From Penium margaritaceum (taxonomy: Eukaryota; Streptophyta; Zygnematophyceae; Desmidiales; Peniaceae), in NCBI GenBank assembly GCA_023375785.1, contig SZWC01001207.1, positions 6,102 through 70,101 on the forward strand: a stretch of 64,000 nucleotides of DNA. The letters are read 5' to 3'. Below the pieces are notes generated by a model, which had not been told where the DNA came from, searched no databases, and saw nothing but the letters and a program-made list of their open reading frames with translations. Each line of letters opens with the position of its first letter. Position 1 is the first letter of the stretch. The translations under genes and the position numbers were made by a program. This document shows, piece by piece, positions 1-10,756 of the stretch.

Positions 1-870
1 GGACTCCTCCAGCAGCTTCCCATTCCTGGGACTCCATGGGAGTGCGTCAGCATGGACTTCATTACTGGTCTTCCGGACACGGCCCGTGGCCATGATGCAA
101 TACTAGTGGTTGTGGATCTTTTGACGAAGATGACACACTTCATTCCTACAACCACTGACGTGAACGCAGAGGAGACCGCTCGTCTCTTCTTTGAGGGTGT
201 CGTAAAGTACCACGGCTTGCCGTTGCGCATTATCTCCGATCGAGATCGAAAATTTGCTAGTAAGTTCTGGCAAAAGATGCACGAGTACTTTGGCAGCGAG
301 TCGCAAATGTCGACAGCGTTTCACCCTCAAACAGATGGACAAACAGAGCGCATGAATCGCACTCTGGAGCAGATGCTCCGCATGTACGTGGACCCTGCCA
401 TGCAAGATTGGGACGAATTCCTAGCACCGGCAGAGTTTGCGGTGAACAACTCGGTGAACGAGTCCACACAGTTCACACCGTTCGTGTTGAACAGTGATCG
501 GCATCCAGTGGTACCCTCTTCATTGGTGAAGAGTGGGAGTATAGGAGGGCAGGTCCCTTCTGCTCAAGCCTTTGCCGAGCGCATCGACTCCTTATTACAG
601 GAGGCGAAGGGCCACCTTCAAGCAGCTCGGCAGCGACAAAAGGCATATGCCGACAAAGGTCGCCGGGAGGTGTCGTTTGACATCGGTGACAAAGTGCTGC
701 TTAGCACTAAAAACCTTCGGATGAAGCCGCCAGGGGCAAGAAAACTTCTACCGAAGTGGATTGGGCCGTTTCCCATTGTGGCACATATCGGGCTAGTGGC
801 ATACCGATTGCTACTCCCGCCGAGTATGAAGATACATGACGTGTTTCATGTGAGCCTGCTGGCTCCATAG
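1..870 (+). CDS. Ty3/gypsy integrase, C-terminal two-thirds (partial at window edge)
   Basis: The frame is open from base 1, so the true start lies upstream; the Met at 52 is internal. Known role of the family: insertion of retroelement cDNA into the host genome by a DDE-type integrase (rve fold). Seen in the sequence: the first catalytic Asp in MDFITGLP at the start, the second in ISDRDRKF about 60 residues later, and the Glu in the HPQTDGQTERMNRTL block. A basic linker rich in Ala, Gln and Arg follows, then a GPY/F-type module with KWIGPFPIV and the closing HDVFHVSLL motif that is typical of Ty3/gypsy polyproteins. The piece belongs to the broken element at 1-1207 and is unlikely to be a host gene. 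Confidence 0.88.
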   Translation, partial: GLLQQLPIPGTPWECVSMDFITGLPDTARGHDAILVVVDLLTKMTHFIPTTTDVNAEETARLFFEGVVKYHGLPLRIISDRDRKFASKFWQKMHEYFGSESQMSTAFHPQTDGQTERMNRTLEQMLRMYVDPAMQDWDEFLAPAEFAVNNSVNESTQFTPFVLNSDRHPVVPSSLVKSGSIGGQVPSAQAFAERIDSLLQEAKGHLQAARQRQKAYADKGRREVSFDIGDKVLLSTKNLRMKPPGARKLLPKWIGPFPIVAHIGLVAYRLLLPPSMKIHDVFHVSLLAP

Positions 871-949
871 AGGCAGAAGGAACCGTTCAGCCACCGCCAG
901 CAGTCCTGGTTGCCGACGGCCAATACGAGGCTCTTCGCCTACTCCAACA

Positions 950-1100
950 CCGAGAGCGTACTCTTTGGTCGCGCGTTGTCAGGGAGTACCTCGTCCATTG
1001 GGCCGGTTGTGGACCTGAACACAATTCATGGGAGCCCGAATCTCGGTTGCCCACAGGGGTGGTCAACGAGTACTGGAGCGAGCTTGCAGCTCGCACAGAT
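950..1100 (+). pseudogene. Chromodomain-like segment of the Ty3/gypsy element
   Basis: In another frame from the integrase, a short stretch reads as a chromodomain core: VREYLVHW, then about ten residues later SWEP. The aromatic residues and the WEP motif are characteristic of chromodomains at the end of chromoviral integrases, which are thought to steer insertion toward heterochromatin by binding methylated histone tails. That would fit the surroundings, but the targeting role is inferred from the family and not shown here. The segment is a fossil. Confidence 0.65.
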
Positions 1101-1204
1101 CGACGCGTGGCAGGAGGTACCACCTGAACGCGGGAACAGTGAACAACATTCCCACAGGGCAGCATTCATGGACAGCGACCATAGGAGGTTGGGGACGCCC
1201 AACA

Positions 1205-4200
1205 TAAAGGTGGAGCAAGCCAGAGAACGGTGGAGCAAGCCAGAGAAATGTGGATTGAGGCAAAGAAAGCTGGAGCAAGCCAGAGAAAGGTGGAGCAAGC
1301 CAGAGAAAGGTGGAGCAAGTCAGAGAACAGCGAGGCAAGCCAGAGAAAGGTGGAGCGAACCAGGGAAAGGTTGAGCAATCCAGGGAAAGGTGGAGCAAAC
1401 CAGAGAATGGTGGAGCAAGCAAGAGATTGGCAGAGCAAGCCAGAGAACAGTGGAGCAAGCCATAGAAAGATTGAGCAAGCAAGGGAAAGGATGAGTAAGC
1501 TAGAGAAAGGTAGAGCAAGCAAGAGAAATGTAGACCAATCTAGAGAAATGTGGAGTAAGCTAGAGAAAGGTGGAGGACGCCAGAGAGAGGTGGAGCAAGC
1601 CAGAAAAGGGTGGAGCAGGCCAGGGAAAGGTGGAGCAGGTAAGAAAACTGTAGAGCAAGCCAGAAAAAGGTGGTGCAAGCCAGCAAAAGGTGGAGCAAGC
1701 CAGAGAAAGGTAGAGCAAGCCAGAGAAAGGTAGAGCAAGTTAAAAAACGGTGGAGCAAGCCAGAGAAAGGTGGAGCAAGCCAGTGAAAGGTGGAGCAGGA
1801 CAGAGAGAGGTGGAGCAAGCAAGGGAACAGTGGAGCAAGCCAGAGAACAGTGGAACAAGCCAGAGGACAGTGGAAAAAGCCAGAGAAAGGTAACGCAAGC
1901 AAGAGAACGGCGGAGCAAGCCAGAGAGAGGTGGAGCAAGCTAGAAAAATGCGGAACAAGCCAGAGAAATGTGGAGCAAGCCAGAGAATGGTGGAGGAAGC
2001 CAGAGAAAGGTGGAGCAAGCCAGAGAAAGGTGGAGCAATCCATAGAATGGTGGAGCAGGTGAGAGAATGGTGGAGCAGGTGACAGAAAGGTGGAGTAGGC
2101 CATAGAAAGGTAAAGCAAGCTACAGAATCAGTGGAGCAAGCCAAAGAACGGTGGAGGAAGCCAGAGAAAGGTGGAGCAAGCCACAGAAAGGTGGAGCATT
2201 CCATAGAATGGTGGAGCAGGCGGCAGAAAGGTGGAATAGGCCATAGAGAGATGGAGCAAGCTAGAGAATTGGTGGAGCAAGCCAGAGAACAGTGGAGCAA
2301 TCCAGAGAACGATGGAGCAAGCCAGAAAGCGGTGCAGCAAGTCAGAGAATGGTCTAGCAATCCAGGGAACAGTGGAGCAAGCCAGAGAAACGTGGAGCAA
2401 GCCAGAGTAAGGTGGAGCAAGCCAGAGAAAGGTAGAGCAGGCCATAAATATGGAGCAAGCCAGAGAACTGTTGATCAAGCTAGAGAACAGTGGAGCAAGC
2501 CAGATAATGGTGGAGCAAGCAAGAGAAACATGGAGAAAGCCAGAGAACAGTGGAGCAAGCCAAAGAACGATGGAACAAGCCAGAGAAAGGTGGAGCAGGT
2601 CAGAAAAAGGTGCAGTAAACCAGAGAAAGGTTGAGCAGGCAACAGAAAGGTGGAGCAGGCGAGAGAAAGGTGGAGCAAGCCAGAGAGCAGTGCACAAGTT
2701 GAGAGAAAGGTGGAGTAGGCCGGAGGAAGGTGGAGCAAGCCAGAGAACAGTGGAGCAAGCCAGAGAACGGTGGAGCAAGCCAGAGGAAATGGGAGAAGGC
2801 CTGAGAGAGGTGCAGCAAGCCAGAGAACCGTGGAGCAAGCCAAAGAATGGACGAGAAAGCCAGATAATGGTGGAGCAAGCCAGAGAACGGTGGAGCAAGC
2901 CAGAGAACAATTGAACAAGCAAGATAAATGTAGAGCAAGCGAGAGAAAGATGGAGCAAGCCAGAGAACTGTGGCGCAAGCCAGAGAAAGGTGGAGCAAGC
3001 CAGAGAAAGGTGGAGCTAGACTGAAAACAGTGCAGCATGCCAGAGAACGGTGGAGCAAGGCAGAGAACGGCAGACCAAGCCAGATAAAGGTGGTTCAAGC
3101 CAGAGAAAGGTAGAGCAAGCCAGAGGAAGGTGGAGCAAGCCAGAGAAAGGTGGAGGAAGCCAGGGAAAGGCGGAGCAATCCACAGAAAGGTGAAGCAAGC
3201 CAGAGAAAGGTGGAGCAAGCCAAGGAAAGGTTGAGGAAGCCAGAGAAAGGTGGAGTAAGCCAGAGATTGGTGGAGCAATCCAGGGAAAGGTAGAGAAAGC
3301 CAGAGAAGGGTGGAGCAAGCCAGGGAAAGTTGGAGCAAGCTACAGAAAGATTGAGCAGGCCAGGGAAAGGTGGAGCAAGCCAGAGAAAGGTGAAGCAAGC
3401 CAGGGAAAGGTGGACCAAGCCAGAGAAAGGTGGAGCAATTCNTAGAAGCAAGCCAGAGAAAGGTGGAGGAATCCAGGGAAAGGCGGAGCAATCCACAGAA
3501 TGGTGAAGCAAGCCAGAGAAAGGTGGAGCAAGCCAAGGAAAGGTTAAGTAAGCCAGAGAAAGGTGGAGCAAGTCAGAGATCGGTAGAGCAATCCAGAGAA
3601 AGGTCGAGAAAGCCAGAGAAGGGTGGAGCAAGCCAGGGAAAGTTGGAGCAAGCTACAGAAAGATTGAGCAGGCCAGGGAAAGGTGGAGCAAGCCAGAGAA
3701 AGGTGAAGCAAGCCAGGGAAAGGTGGACCAAGCCAGAGAAAGGTGGAGCAATTCAGAGAATGGTGGAACAAGCTAAGGAAAGGTGGAGCAAGCCAGAGAA
3801 AGGTGGAGCAAGCCGGGGATTGTTGGAGCAAGCCAGAGAACGGTGTAGCAAGCAAGAAAACTATGGAGCAAGCCAGATAACGGTGTAGCAATCCTGAGAA
3901 CGGTTGACCAAGCCAGCGAAAGGTGGAGCAAGCCAGGGAATGGTGGAGCAGGCCATAGAAAGATGGACCAAGCCAGACAACGGTGGATCAAGCCAGAGAA
4001 CAGTGGAGCAAGCCAAAGAAGGGTGGAGCAAGCCAGATAAAGGTGGAGCAATCCAGAGAATAGTGGAGCAAGCCAATGAACAGTGGAACAAGCCAGAGAA
4101 AGGTGGAGCAAGTCAGAGAAAGGTGGAGCAAACCAAAGAAAGGTGGGGCATGCCAGAGAAAGGTGGAGCAGGCCAGAGAAAGGTGGAGAATGCCAGGGAG

Positions 4201-5556
4201 CAATGGAGCAGGTGAGAGAAAAGTGGAGTAGGCCAGAGGATGGTGGAGCAAGCCAGAGAACGGTAGAGCAAGCACGAGAACAGTGGAGCAAGCCAGAGAA
4301 TGGTGGAGAAAGCCAGAGAACGGTGGATCAGGCCAGAGAAAGGTGGAGCAGGGCAAAGAAAGGTATAGAAGACCAGTAAAAGGTGGCGGAAACCAGAGGA
4401 AGTGGGAGGAAGCCAGAGAGAGGTGGAGCAAGCCAAAGAACTGTGGATCAAGGCAGAGAATGGTGAAGCAAGCCAGAGAACGATGGAGCAAGCCAGAAAA
4501 TGGTAGAGCAAGCCAGATAATGGTGCATCAAGCCAGAGAAATTTAGAGCAAGCCAAAGAAAGATGGAGCAAGCCAGAGAACGGTGGAGCAAACCAGAGAA
4601 AGGTGGAGCAAACCAGAGAAAGGTGGAGCAAGTCAGAGAACAGTGGCACAAGCTAGGGAAAAGTGGAGCAATCCAGAGAAAGGTGACGCAAGCCAGAGAA
4701 AGGTGGAGCAAGCCAGAGAAAGGTAGAGCAAGCCAGAGAAAGGTGGAGCAAGCTAGGGAAAGATAGAGCAAACCAGAGAAAGGTGGAGTAAGCTAGAGAA
4801 CGGTGGAGGAAGCCAGAGAAAGATGGAGCAAGCCAGAGAAGGGTAGAGCAAGACAGGGAAAGTTAGAGCAAGCCAGAGAAAGATGGAGCAAGCCAGTGAA
4901 AATTGGAGCAAGCGAGAGAAAGGTCGAGCAAGCCAGGGAACGTTGGAACAAGCCAAAGAAATTTGGAGCACGCCAGAGACCGGTGGAGCAAGCCAGAGAA
5001 AGTTGGAACATAGAGAAAGGTTGAGCAGGCAAGAGAATGGTGGAGCAAGCCAAACAAATATGGAGCACGCCAGAGAACGGTGGAGCAAGCCAGAGAAAGG
5101 TTGAGCAAAGCAGAGAAAGGTGGAGCAAGCCTGAGAAAGGTGGAGCAAGCCAGAAAATGGTAGATAAAGTCATAAAAAGATGGAGTAAGCCAGAGAAAGG
5201 TGGAGGAAACCAGAGAACCGTGGAGCAAGTCAGAGAACAATGGAGCAAGCCATGGAACAGTGGAGCAAGCCAAACAAAGGTGGAGCAAGCCAGGAAAAGG
5301 TGGAGCAAGCCAGAGAAAGATAGAGCAAGCGGAAGAACGTTGGAGCAAGCCAGATGATGGTGGAGTAAGCTAGAGAATGTTGGAGCAAGCCAGAGAACGG
5401 TGGAGCAAGCCAGAGAAAGATGTAGCAAGCCAGAGAAAGGTGGAGCACGCCAACGAATGGTAGAGCAAGCCAGAGGAAAGTGGAGCAAGTCTGTGAACGG
5501 TGGAGCAGGTTAGAGAAGGGTGGATCAGGCCAGAGAATGGTGGAGCAAGCTAGATA
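1205..5556 (+). repeat. 20-bp minisatellite, block 1
   Basis: About 218 head-to-tail copies of ggtggagcaagccagagaaa. The common variants are ...gagaacgg, ...gagaatgg, tagaa, ggagcaggc and ggagtaag. Sixteen of the 20 bases on this strand are purines. Because 20 is not a multiple of 3, all three frames of a strand read the same 20-residue repeat, and the consensus has no stop in any of the six frames. Long open frames here are therefore not evidence of genes. An N lies at 3442. The block ends at a target-site duplication beside a solo LTR. Confidence 0.97.
3148..3760. other. Near-identical ~310-bp duplication around an N (3442): probable assembly seam
   Basis: The run of unit variants before the N (about 3148-3441) is repeated almost base for base after it (about 3470-3755). 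Both contain the order ccaaggaaagg, gagaaggg, gaaagttggagcaagctac, gattgagcagg, gtggacc, gcaattc. Real local duplications exist in the array, but one with a single unresolved base at the joint looks more like two overlapping contig ends that were not merged. Confidence 0.6.
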
Positions 5557-6533
5557 TGTGAAAACGTTGCCCCTGCGCATGTCCAAGTGCGGCGCCGGGA
5601 GGCGCCGACGAGCCGCCAGAAAGTGGAAACGCCGCTCCAGCGGATCTGGCGACTTGGAGGTTGCTTGGATGCTAAAACAAAGGATAGCCTCTGAAATTTG
5701 AGGAGTCCCGGTATCCGGTGAAAGTTGTTTCGTTGCAATCAGACAAGTAACAAGGGAGATATGGCCTTCCAAAGTTGGGGTATGCGCAGCGGGTATGGGA
5801 GCCGGCTGCGACTCGAAATCCGGTCGATAATCGACCGGACCGAGTAGCAAAACTACCATCTGGAGAAAATGCTCCGATAGGCTTGCCGAGACATCCGGTG
5901 GATGATCCGCGTGATCAGGTGGATCATCCACCCGATCCAGTAGTGCAGGTTGTTAGTGAGGGACTTAGCCAAAAACCCGGCTCGGCGTCCGAAACTCAGT
6001 AGTACGTTTTGTTACTCGGGGACTTGGTCAAAATTCTGACTGCAGGTCCACGGACAGGTTTCGAACCTCGTCACACCCCATCACCAAACGCGACCCAAAA
6101 GTAGGTAGGGTGCATGGAAACAGTGCAGGGGACCCCCACATCATGTGCAATGGAATATGCGCCTTGGGAAAGGCGCTTCGTACGTGAACGAAGGCGCCAC
6201 GGCGAGTGGCGGCGTCAGGCTTCTGTGGTGGGTGAGACCTACGCTTCGACAAGCATAACTTGGGCTACGCTTGACCAAATTGCGCACAGTTTGGCGCGTT
6301 GGAGAGCTCATGAAAAGCCCTATAAATGTTGTGATCATGTCCATGTTCAATAACTAACGCAAAACGACGTTATTCCCTTCGCAAACTGACTGTCTCTAAA
6401 TTCCTGCTCACATAGTTTGAGGCGACCAGAAAGCTCACGCTCAGTCTCAGATTCGCCCAAAACAGTAGACGTGAACCACTAGAGTCTATCAGACCAACGT
6501 TGGGACCGCATCCACATGGAACTCATCCTGACA
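5557..6533. mobile_element. Solo LTR, family S, copy 1
   Basis: A 977-bp unit beginning TGTGAAAACG and ending CATCCTGACA, the usual TG...CA ends of an LTR. It is flanked on both sides by the 5-bp direct repeat agata (5552-5556 and 6534-6538). Removing the LTR and one agata restores a perfect 20-bp array unit in phase, so this is a clean insertion followed by LTR-LTR recombination. A TATA-like tataaat lies at 6321-6327. A second copy is at 49250-50225 in the same orientation. No coding potential is supported. Confidence 0.93.
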
Positions 6534-7711
6534 AGATAGAGGTGGAGCAAGGCAGAGAATGTTGGAGCAAGGCAGAGAACAGAGGATCAAGCCAGAGAAA
6601 TGTGGAGCAAGCCAGAGAACGTTGGAGCAAGCAAGACGAATGTGGAGCAAGCCAGAGAAGGTAGAACAGGCCAGAGAACGGTGGCGCAAGCCAGAGAGCG
6701 GTGGAGCAAGCCACAGAACGATGGAGCAAGCCAATGAACGGTGGAGCAATCCAGAGAAAGGTGGAGCAAGTCAGAGAACGGTGGAGCATGAAGTAGAATG
6801 GTGGAGCAGGCAAGAAGAAGGTGGGGTAGACCATAGAAAGGTTGAGCAAGCCCGGAAATCGGTGGAGCAGGCCATAGAATGGTGGAGCAAGCTAGAGAAG
6901 AGTGGAGGAAGCTAGATAATGGTGGAGCAGGCGAGAGAAAGGTTGAGCAAGCCAGAGAAAGGTGGAGCAGGCCAGAGAAAGGTGGAGCAGGCAAGAGAAA
7001 GGTGGTGCAAGCCAGAGAAAGGTGGATCAAGCCAGAGAACAGTGGAGCAATCTAGAGAATGGCGGAAGAAGCCAGAGAACCGTGGATCAAGTCAGAGAAC
7101 GGTGGAGCAAGCCAGAGAATGGTGGAGCAGGTCAGAGAAAGGTGGAGCAAGCCAGAGAACGGTTGAGCAAGTCAGAGAGCGGTAGAGCAAGTCAGAGAAT
7201 GGTGGAGCAAGCCAGAGGATGGTGGAGCAAGCCAGATAATGGTGGAGCAAGCCAGAGAACGGTGGAGAAAGTGAGAGAAAGGTGGAGCAAGCCAGAGAAT
7301 GGTTGAGCAAGTAAAAGAACGGTAGAGCAAGCCAGAGAATGGTGGGGCAAGTCAGAGTACAGTGGAGCAAGCCACAGCACAGTGGAGCAAGCCAGAGAAA
7401 GGTGGAGCAAGCAAGAGAAACATGAAACAAGCCAGAGAACGGTGGAGCAAGTCATGGAAAGGTGGAGCAAGCGAGGGAACTGTGGAACAAGCCAGAGAAA
7501 AGTGAGGTTAGCAGGAGAACAATGGAGCAAGTCAGAGAAAGGTGGAGCAAGCCAGAGGAAGGTGGAACAGGCCAGAGAATGGTCGATCAAACCAGATAAA
7601 TGTGGAGCAAGCCAGAGAACGGTGGAGCAAGCCAGAAAATGGTGGAGTAAGCTGAAGAAAGGTGGAAAAAGCCAGAGAACGGTGCAACAAGCCAGAGAAA
7701 GGTGGAGCAAC
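6534..7711 (+). repeat. 20-bp minisatellite, block 2
   Basis: About 59 units, same orientation and phase as block 1, beginning with the second copy of the agata duplication. It ends in a unit reading ggtggagcaacatagagag, where the interior of an LTR element takes over at a truncated edge. Confidence 0.96.
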
Positions 7712-10291
7712 ATAGAGAGTGATGGGTGGTGAGTATGAGTGCCTTCTTGAGGAGTGCTTCTACCCAGTTCATACCAAGAAGGGATATGGAGTTTAGGACA
7801 CCTTTTGGATATTGAAATTGAAACAAAGGAGTCTCTACAGATTGAGTAGCAGGTCAACCCTCCATTGATGGTAGTTTGTGGAAACATCTCTTTTCTTGTG
7901 CAGTTGGAGGAATCTAGTAGGCACAATGGGTGATGAGTAACAACAGTAGGCAGTGCCCTGCTAGACGGTGAACAGTCAATGAACTAGATTGGTTTCATTG
8001 ATGGTCGAACAAGAAGAAGGGCAATGGCTGTATTGTAGCTCATGGTCTGCGACAGTGTAGGGGGTGCCGAGACAAACCGCTGATCTATCAATGCCGTCTA
8101 ACAAGGTAGTATTGATGAAGATGCTGTTCCAAGTGGATACCACCGAGATTTCATTCTCCTTGATATGATCCCTAAGAAGGGTGATGATGGGGATGATGGA
8201 GGTGAATCTAAGGATGTAGGAGATGGTGATGGTGGTGAATCTAAGGATGTAGGAGTTGAGGATGCTTCCACAACGCCACGCTCAAAGAGGGCTATGCCAT
8301 AGCGAGCTCTGTGAGTCCAGTGGAAGTTTAGGGAAGCGCAGGGATTCAAGCAGTCAGGTCCACATGTACAATGGCTTGTTCCACCAGTTACCTTGATCAA
8401 GCAGGGAGACAGGTGGTGTCCGGTTCACATGGCGAATTGACTGTGCCTTTGTTGATTTGCTTCGGCCACGGATGCAGGTGCTGACGGGGGAAGGATGTGG
8501 GTGTTGTGTCCATGTGAGTGAGAAGGACGTACTCAAGAAGCAAGAGCACTTTCTCTGGAGGAGTAACGGCTTGTACTTCAGTTTGCTTAAGGCCGACAAG
8601 CAGTATGACTGGCGGTGTCCAGTGCTCTGGCAAGAGGGACGAAGACGCAGATTACCACAAGATTGGTGGTATTATTGGGCAGATCCCAGTGCTAGTGCAA
8701 AGAAAGGAGGAGAACAGAGGGGAAGAAGGCTTGGATGCAGAATCTTGAGTGTAGGGGTGGAACCACGTACAATGAAGATGAATCCGCGTGGGTGCACACC
8801 GTTGCGAAGCTGGCGGTTTTGCCGGGCAGCTCCTAGTGCTAAGCGAAGAATGATAATCGTAGATGCTTGCAAAGAAGTAATGGAATGGGCCCAGGGTTGA
8901 ACCTCATGCGTTGCAAAAGTAGGGAAGGCAAGATGCGGCAAGGGGAAGGCTTGAGCGAACGTGTCGCGAGAAATTTACTACCGGCGTGGGTGCATGCTGC
9001 TTCAAGGTGGTTAGGTTGCATGTGCAGATCCTTGTACCAGTCACGGATGCTGAAGCTGCTGATGATGGCGGAGGAAGATGATACCAAAAGTGTAGACGCA
9101 GGGGCGAGCCGCATGCACTGCGTAGGTTTTGGTGTGGGTGTAGGCTGTTGCAACAAAGACGATACGACCGGGTGGATCCTTGTGTCGAGCGAATGAAAAA
9201 GGTGATGGCGGATGAATAGTTGATGATAGAGTGGGCACTGGGGCAAGACCTCGTACACTACTGAAGAACGTGGATGATGATGCGGAACGTTTGAAAGCAG
9301 ATGCAAATGACGCTGATGAGGCGGCAGCAGATGAAGATGAGGCAGAGGAGGAGAGCTTTAAAGGAGGAATTAACGCGTTGAGAGGTTGATGCTGAGAGGA
9401 GAATTCGGCACAGTGGAGGAGGATGAAGTTGGCGGGAGGGACATGGATGGAGCAGAGGTCTTCTGATGTTAGGAGACGGGTGGCTTGTTCCACCATATTT
9501 TGCTAGAGACCAACGTGCAATGGAGCTGGTGGTATCCGTTGTCTTGACAAACAGAGGAGGAAATTGAAGCAGAGCATGTATGCTGGAGTCAGGAGAGTGA
9601 CGGCCTGTGCCCCCAGTTGGCTCGAGACCGACGAGCAGGAAGAGTGCTGGTGTCCGATATCCTGACGGCACACACGTCTTCTGTTGCTAAAGAGAACAAG
9701 AGGGCGGTACAACAAAGCGGATCGAGGAACCAATTTGACATGAATGAGGAGGAGTCTGCAGACAGGAACGACGGCGACGATGATGCAGATGAGGCCGGTG
9801 AGTATTGCTGGAACAGCTGGAGAAGGAGAAGGGCAGGAATGCGCTGCGAGAGGAGGAGGCGGTAGATGAGGTTGCATTTCTGCTATGGGGTCACTTTGGA
9901 GCCATGAAAGTTGTGTAAAGTAGAGAACGACAGGTTGACGCTGAAGATGAGACTGTGTATCTGGAGGGCGAGGAGCAGCAGAGTGATAGTAGAGAAAGCG
10001 AGCATTGGCAGGAAGCTTCGACAAAGCTGGCAACAGAAAGCAATTCGAAATCTACTAGCAGCTGCTTGGAGGCGGGGAATCACCAGATGTTTGCCACGGG
10101 CATGTGAATGCACGTAGGGCTTGGTCACAGTGACAAGAACCTCCACAGCTTAAGAATCAGCCATCGTGTCATTGCTGATGTCAATTACGGAGGAAGCGGC
10201 GACAGTTGGACTTGAGAGAGTCTGGCAAGAGCGGTGATGATGCCTGCAAAATTTCGACATGGTCAGCAATCACCAGGCAATGATGTCCGAC

Positions 10292-10303
10292 GCTCTCATA
10301 CCA
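10292..10303 (-). other. Primer binding site (initiator Met tRNA 3' end), TGTCAG family
   Basis: On the minus strand this reads TGGTATGAGAGC immediately after the LTR terminus. It differs at one base from TGGTATCAGAGC, the classical plant LTR-element site complementary to the 3' end of initiator Met tRNA. The site fixes the element's orientation as minus and identifies the neighbouring LTR as the 5' one. Confidence 0.8.
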
Positions 10304-10756
10304 TGTCAGAAAAATGGAGTGGGTCGGATGACCAGCAGTAGAAGCAGGTAGAAGCAGTCAGCTTTTCAGCTTTGTGTAGAGGGGATGGGTGGAGCTGGGA
10401 GTTAGTTTGAAAGAGAGATGGCTGGTGGCTTAGTAAGTATGAGAGATGATTGAGTTTGGCAACAAGGTCGATGTCAGAGGCAAAGAGCTGAGAACCAAGT
10501 GAAAGTGGAGCGCAGCAAAGGACTTGGATTACATAACAGGGAATTGTGAGCGAAAGATGAGCAAGACGATGAGACGGCCGTGAAGTCGCGGAACCAAAAG
10601 GGAACAGAGCAAAGAAGACTATTCTGGTTAAACTCAAGGGAGTAAAAATCCTTGGTAATAGATCACAACACATGACAAAAGCAGAGCACGGGCTTCTTTT
10701 CCGCTAGCAAGATGTGGTTGCAACATGATCACAGTTATTAGGGGCAGCTTGCAGCT
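10304..10756 (-). repeat. 5' LTR of TGTCAG-family copy 1, truncated at its outer edge
   Basis: In plus-strand reading it begins TGTCAGAAAAATGGAG and follows the complete LTR at 15443-16017 up to the shared gttattagggg block. It then stops at the 20-bp array near 10757. The last ~120 bp of the full LTR are missing. Confidence 0.78.

Larger units (their letters stand above)
1..1207 (+). mobile_element. Ty3/gypsy (chromovirus-type) element, 3' part, entering from the left edge
   Basis: The window opens inside the integrase of a Ty3/gypsy element and leaves it where the 20-bp minisatellite begins. Visible parts, in order, are the integrase catalytic core, the integrase C-terminal domain with a GPF motif, and a chromodomain-like segment in a different frame. 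The order integrase then chromodomain is that of chromoviruses. No LTR is recognised before the array starts, so the 3' end appears lost. The element is broken, with at least one break in the visible part, and looks fairly old. Confidence 0.85.
7712..10756 (-). mobile_element. TGTCAG-family LTR element, copy 1 (minus strand, 3' end lost)
   Basis: The element reads on the minus strand. Its 5' LTR is at 10304-10756, with the outer edge missing. A primer binding site lies directly beside it at 10292-10303, and the interior runs down to about 7712, where it stops against the 20-bp array without a 3' LTR. I recognise no gag, protease, integrase or reverse transcriptase. The possible peptides are Ser/Pro-rich and discontinuous, which suggests a non-autonomous (LARD-like) element. 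About 1.6-1.9 kb of the interior is shared with 16121-17780. A ~60-bp module recurs at 8371-8426, 8565-8624, 9481-9540 and 9601-9660. Broken and old. Confidence 0.75.

Noticed and set aside
910-1374. 154-residue plus-strand frame starting after the Ty3 integrase
   Set aside because: It starts in retroelement sequence and runs into the 20-bp array; it mixes two unrelated sources.
1205-5556. CRISPR-like appearance of short regular repeats
   Set aside because: Units are directly adjacent with no unique spacers, and the genome is eukaryotic.
8457-8900. 147-residue plus-strand frame inside the TGTCAG element
   Set aside because: It runs antisense to the element, is not preserved in the second copy at 16601-17100, and resembles no known family.
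9041-9496. Ser-rich minus-strand frame in the TGTCAG element as a gag protein
   Set aside because: No CCHC knuckle or conserved gag motif, and the matching stretch in copy 2 is similar only as low-complexity sequence.
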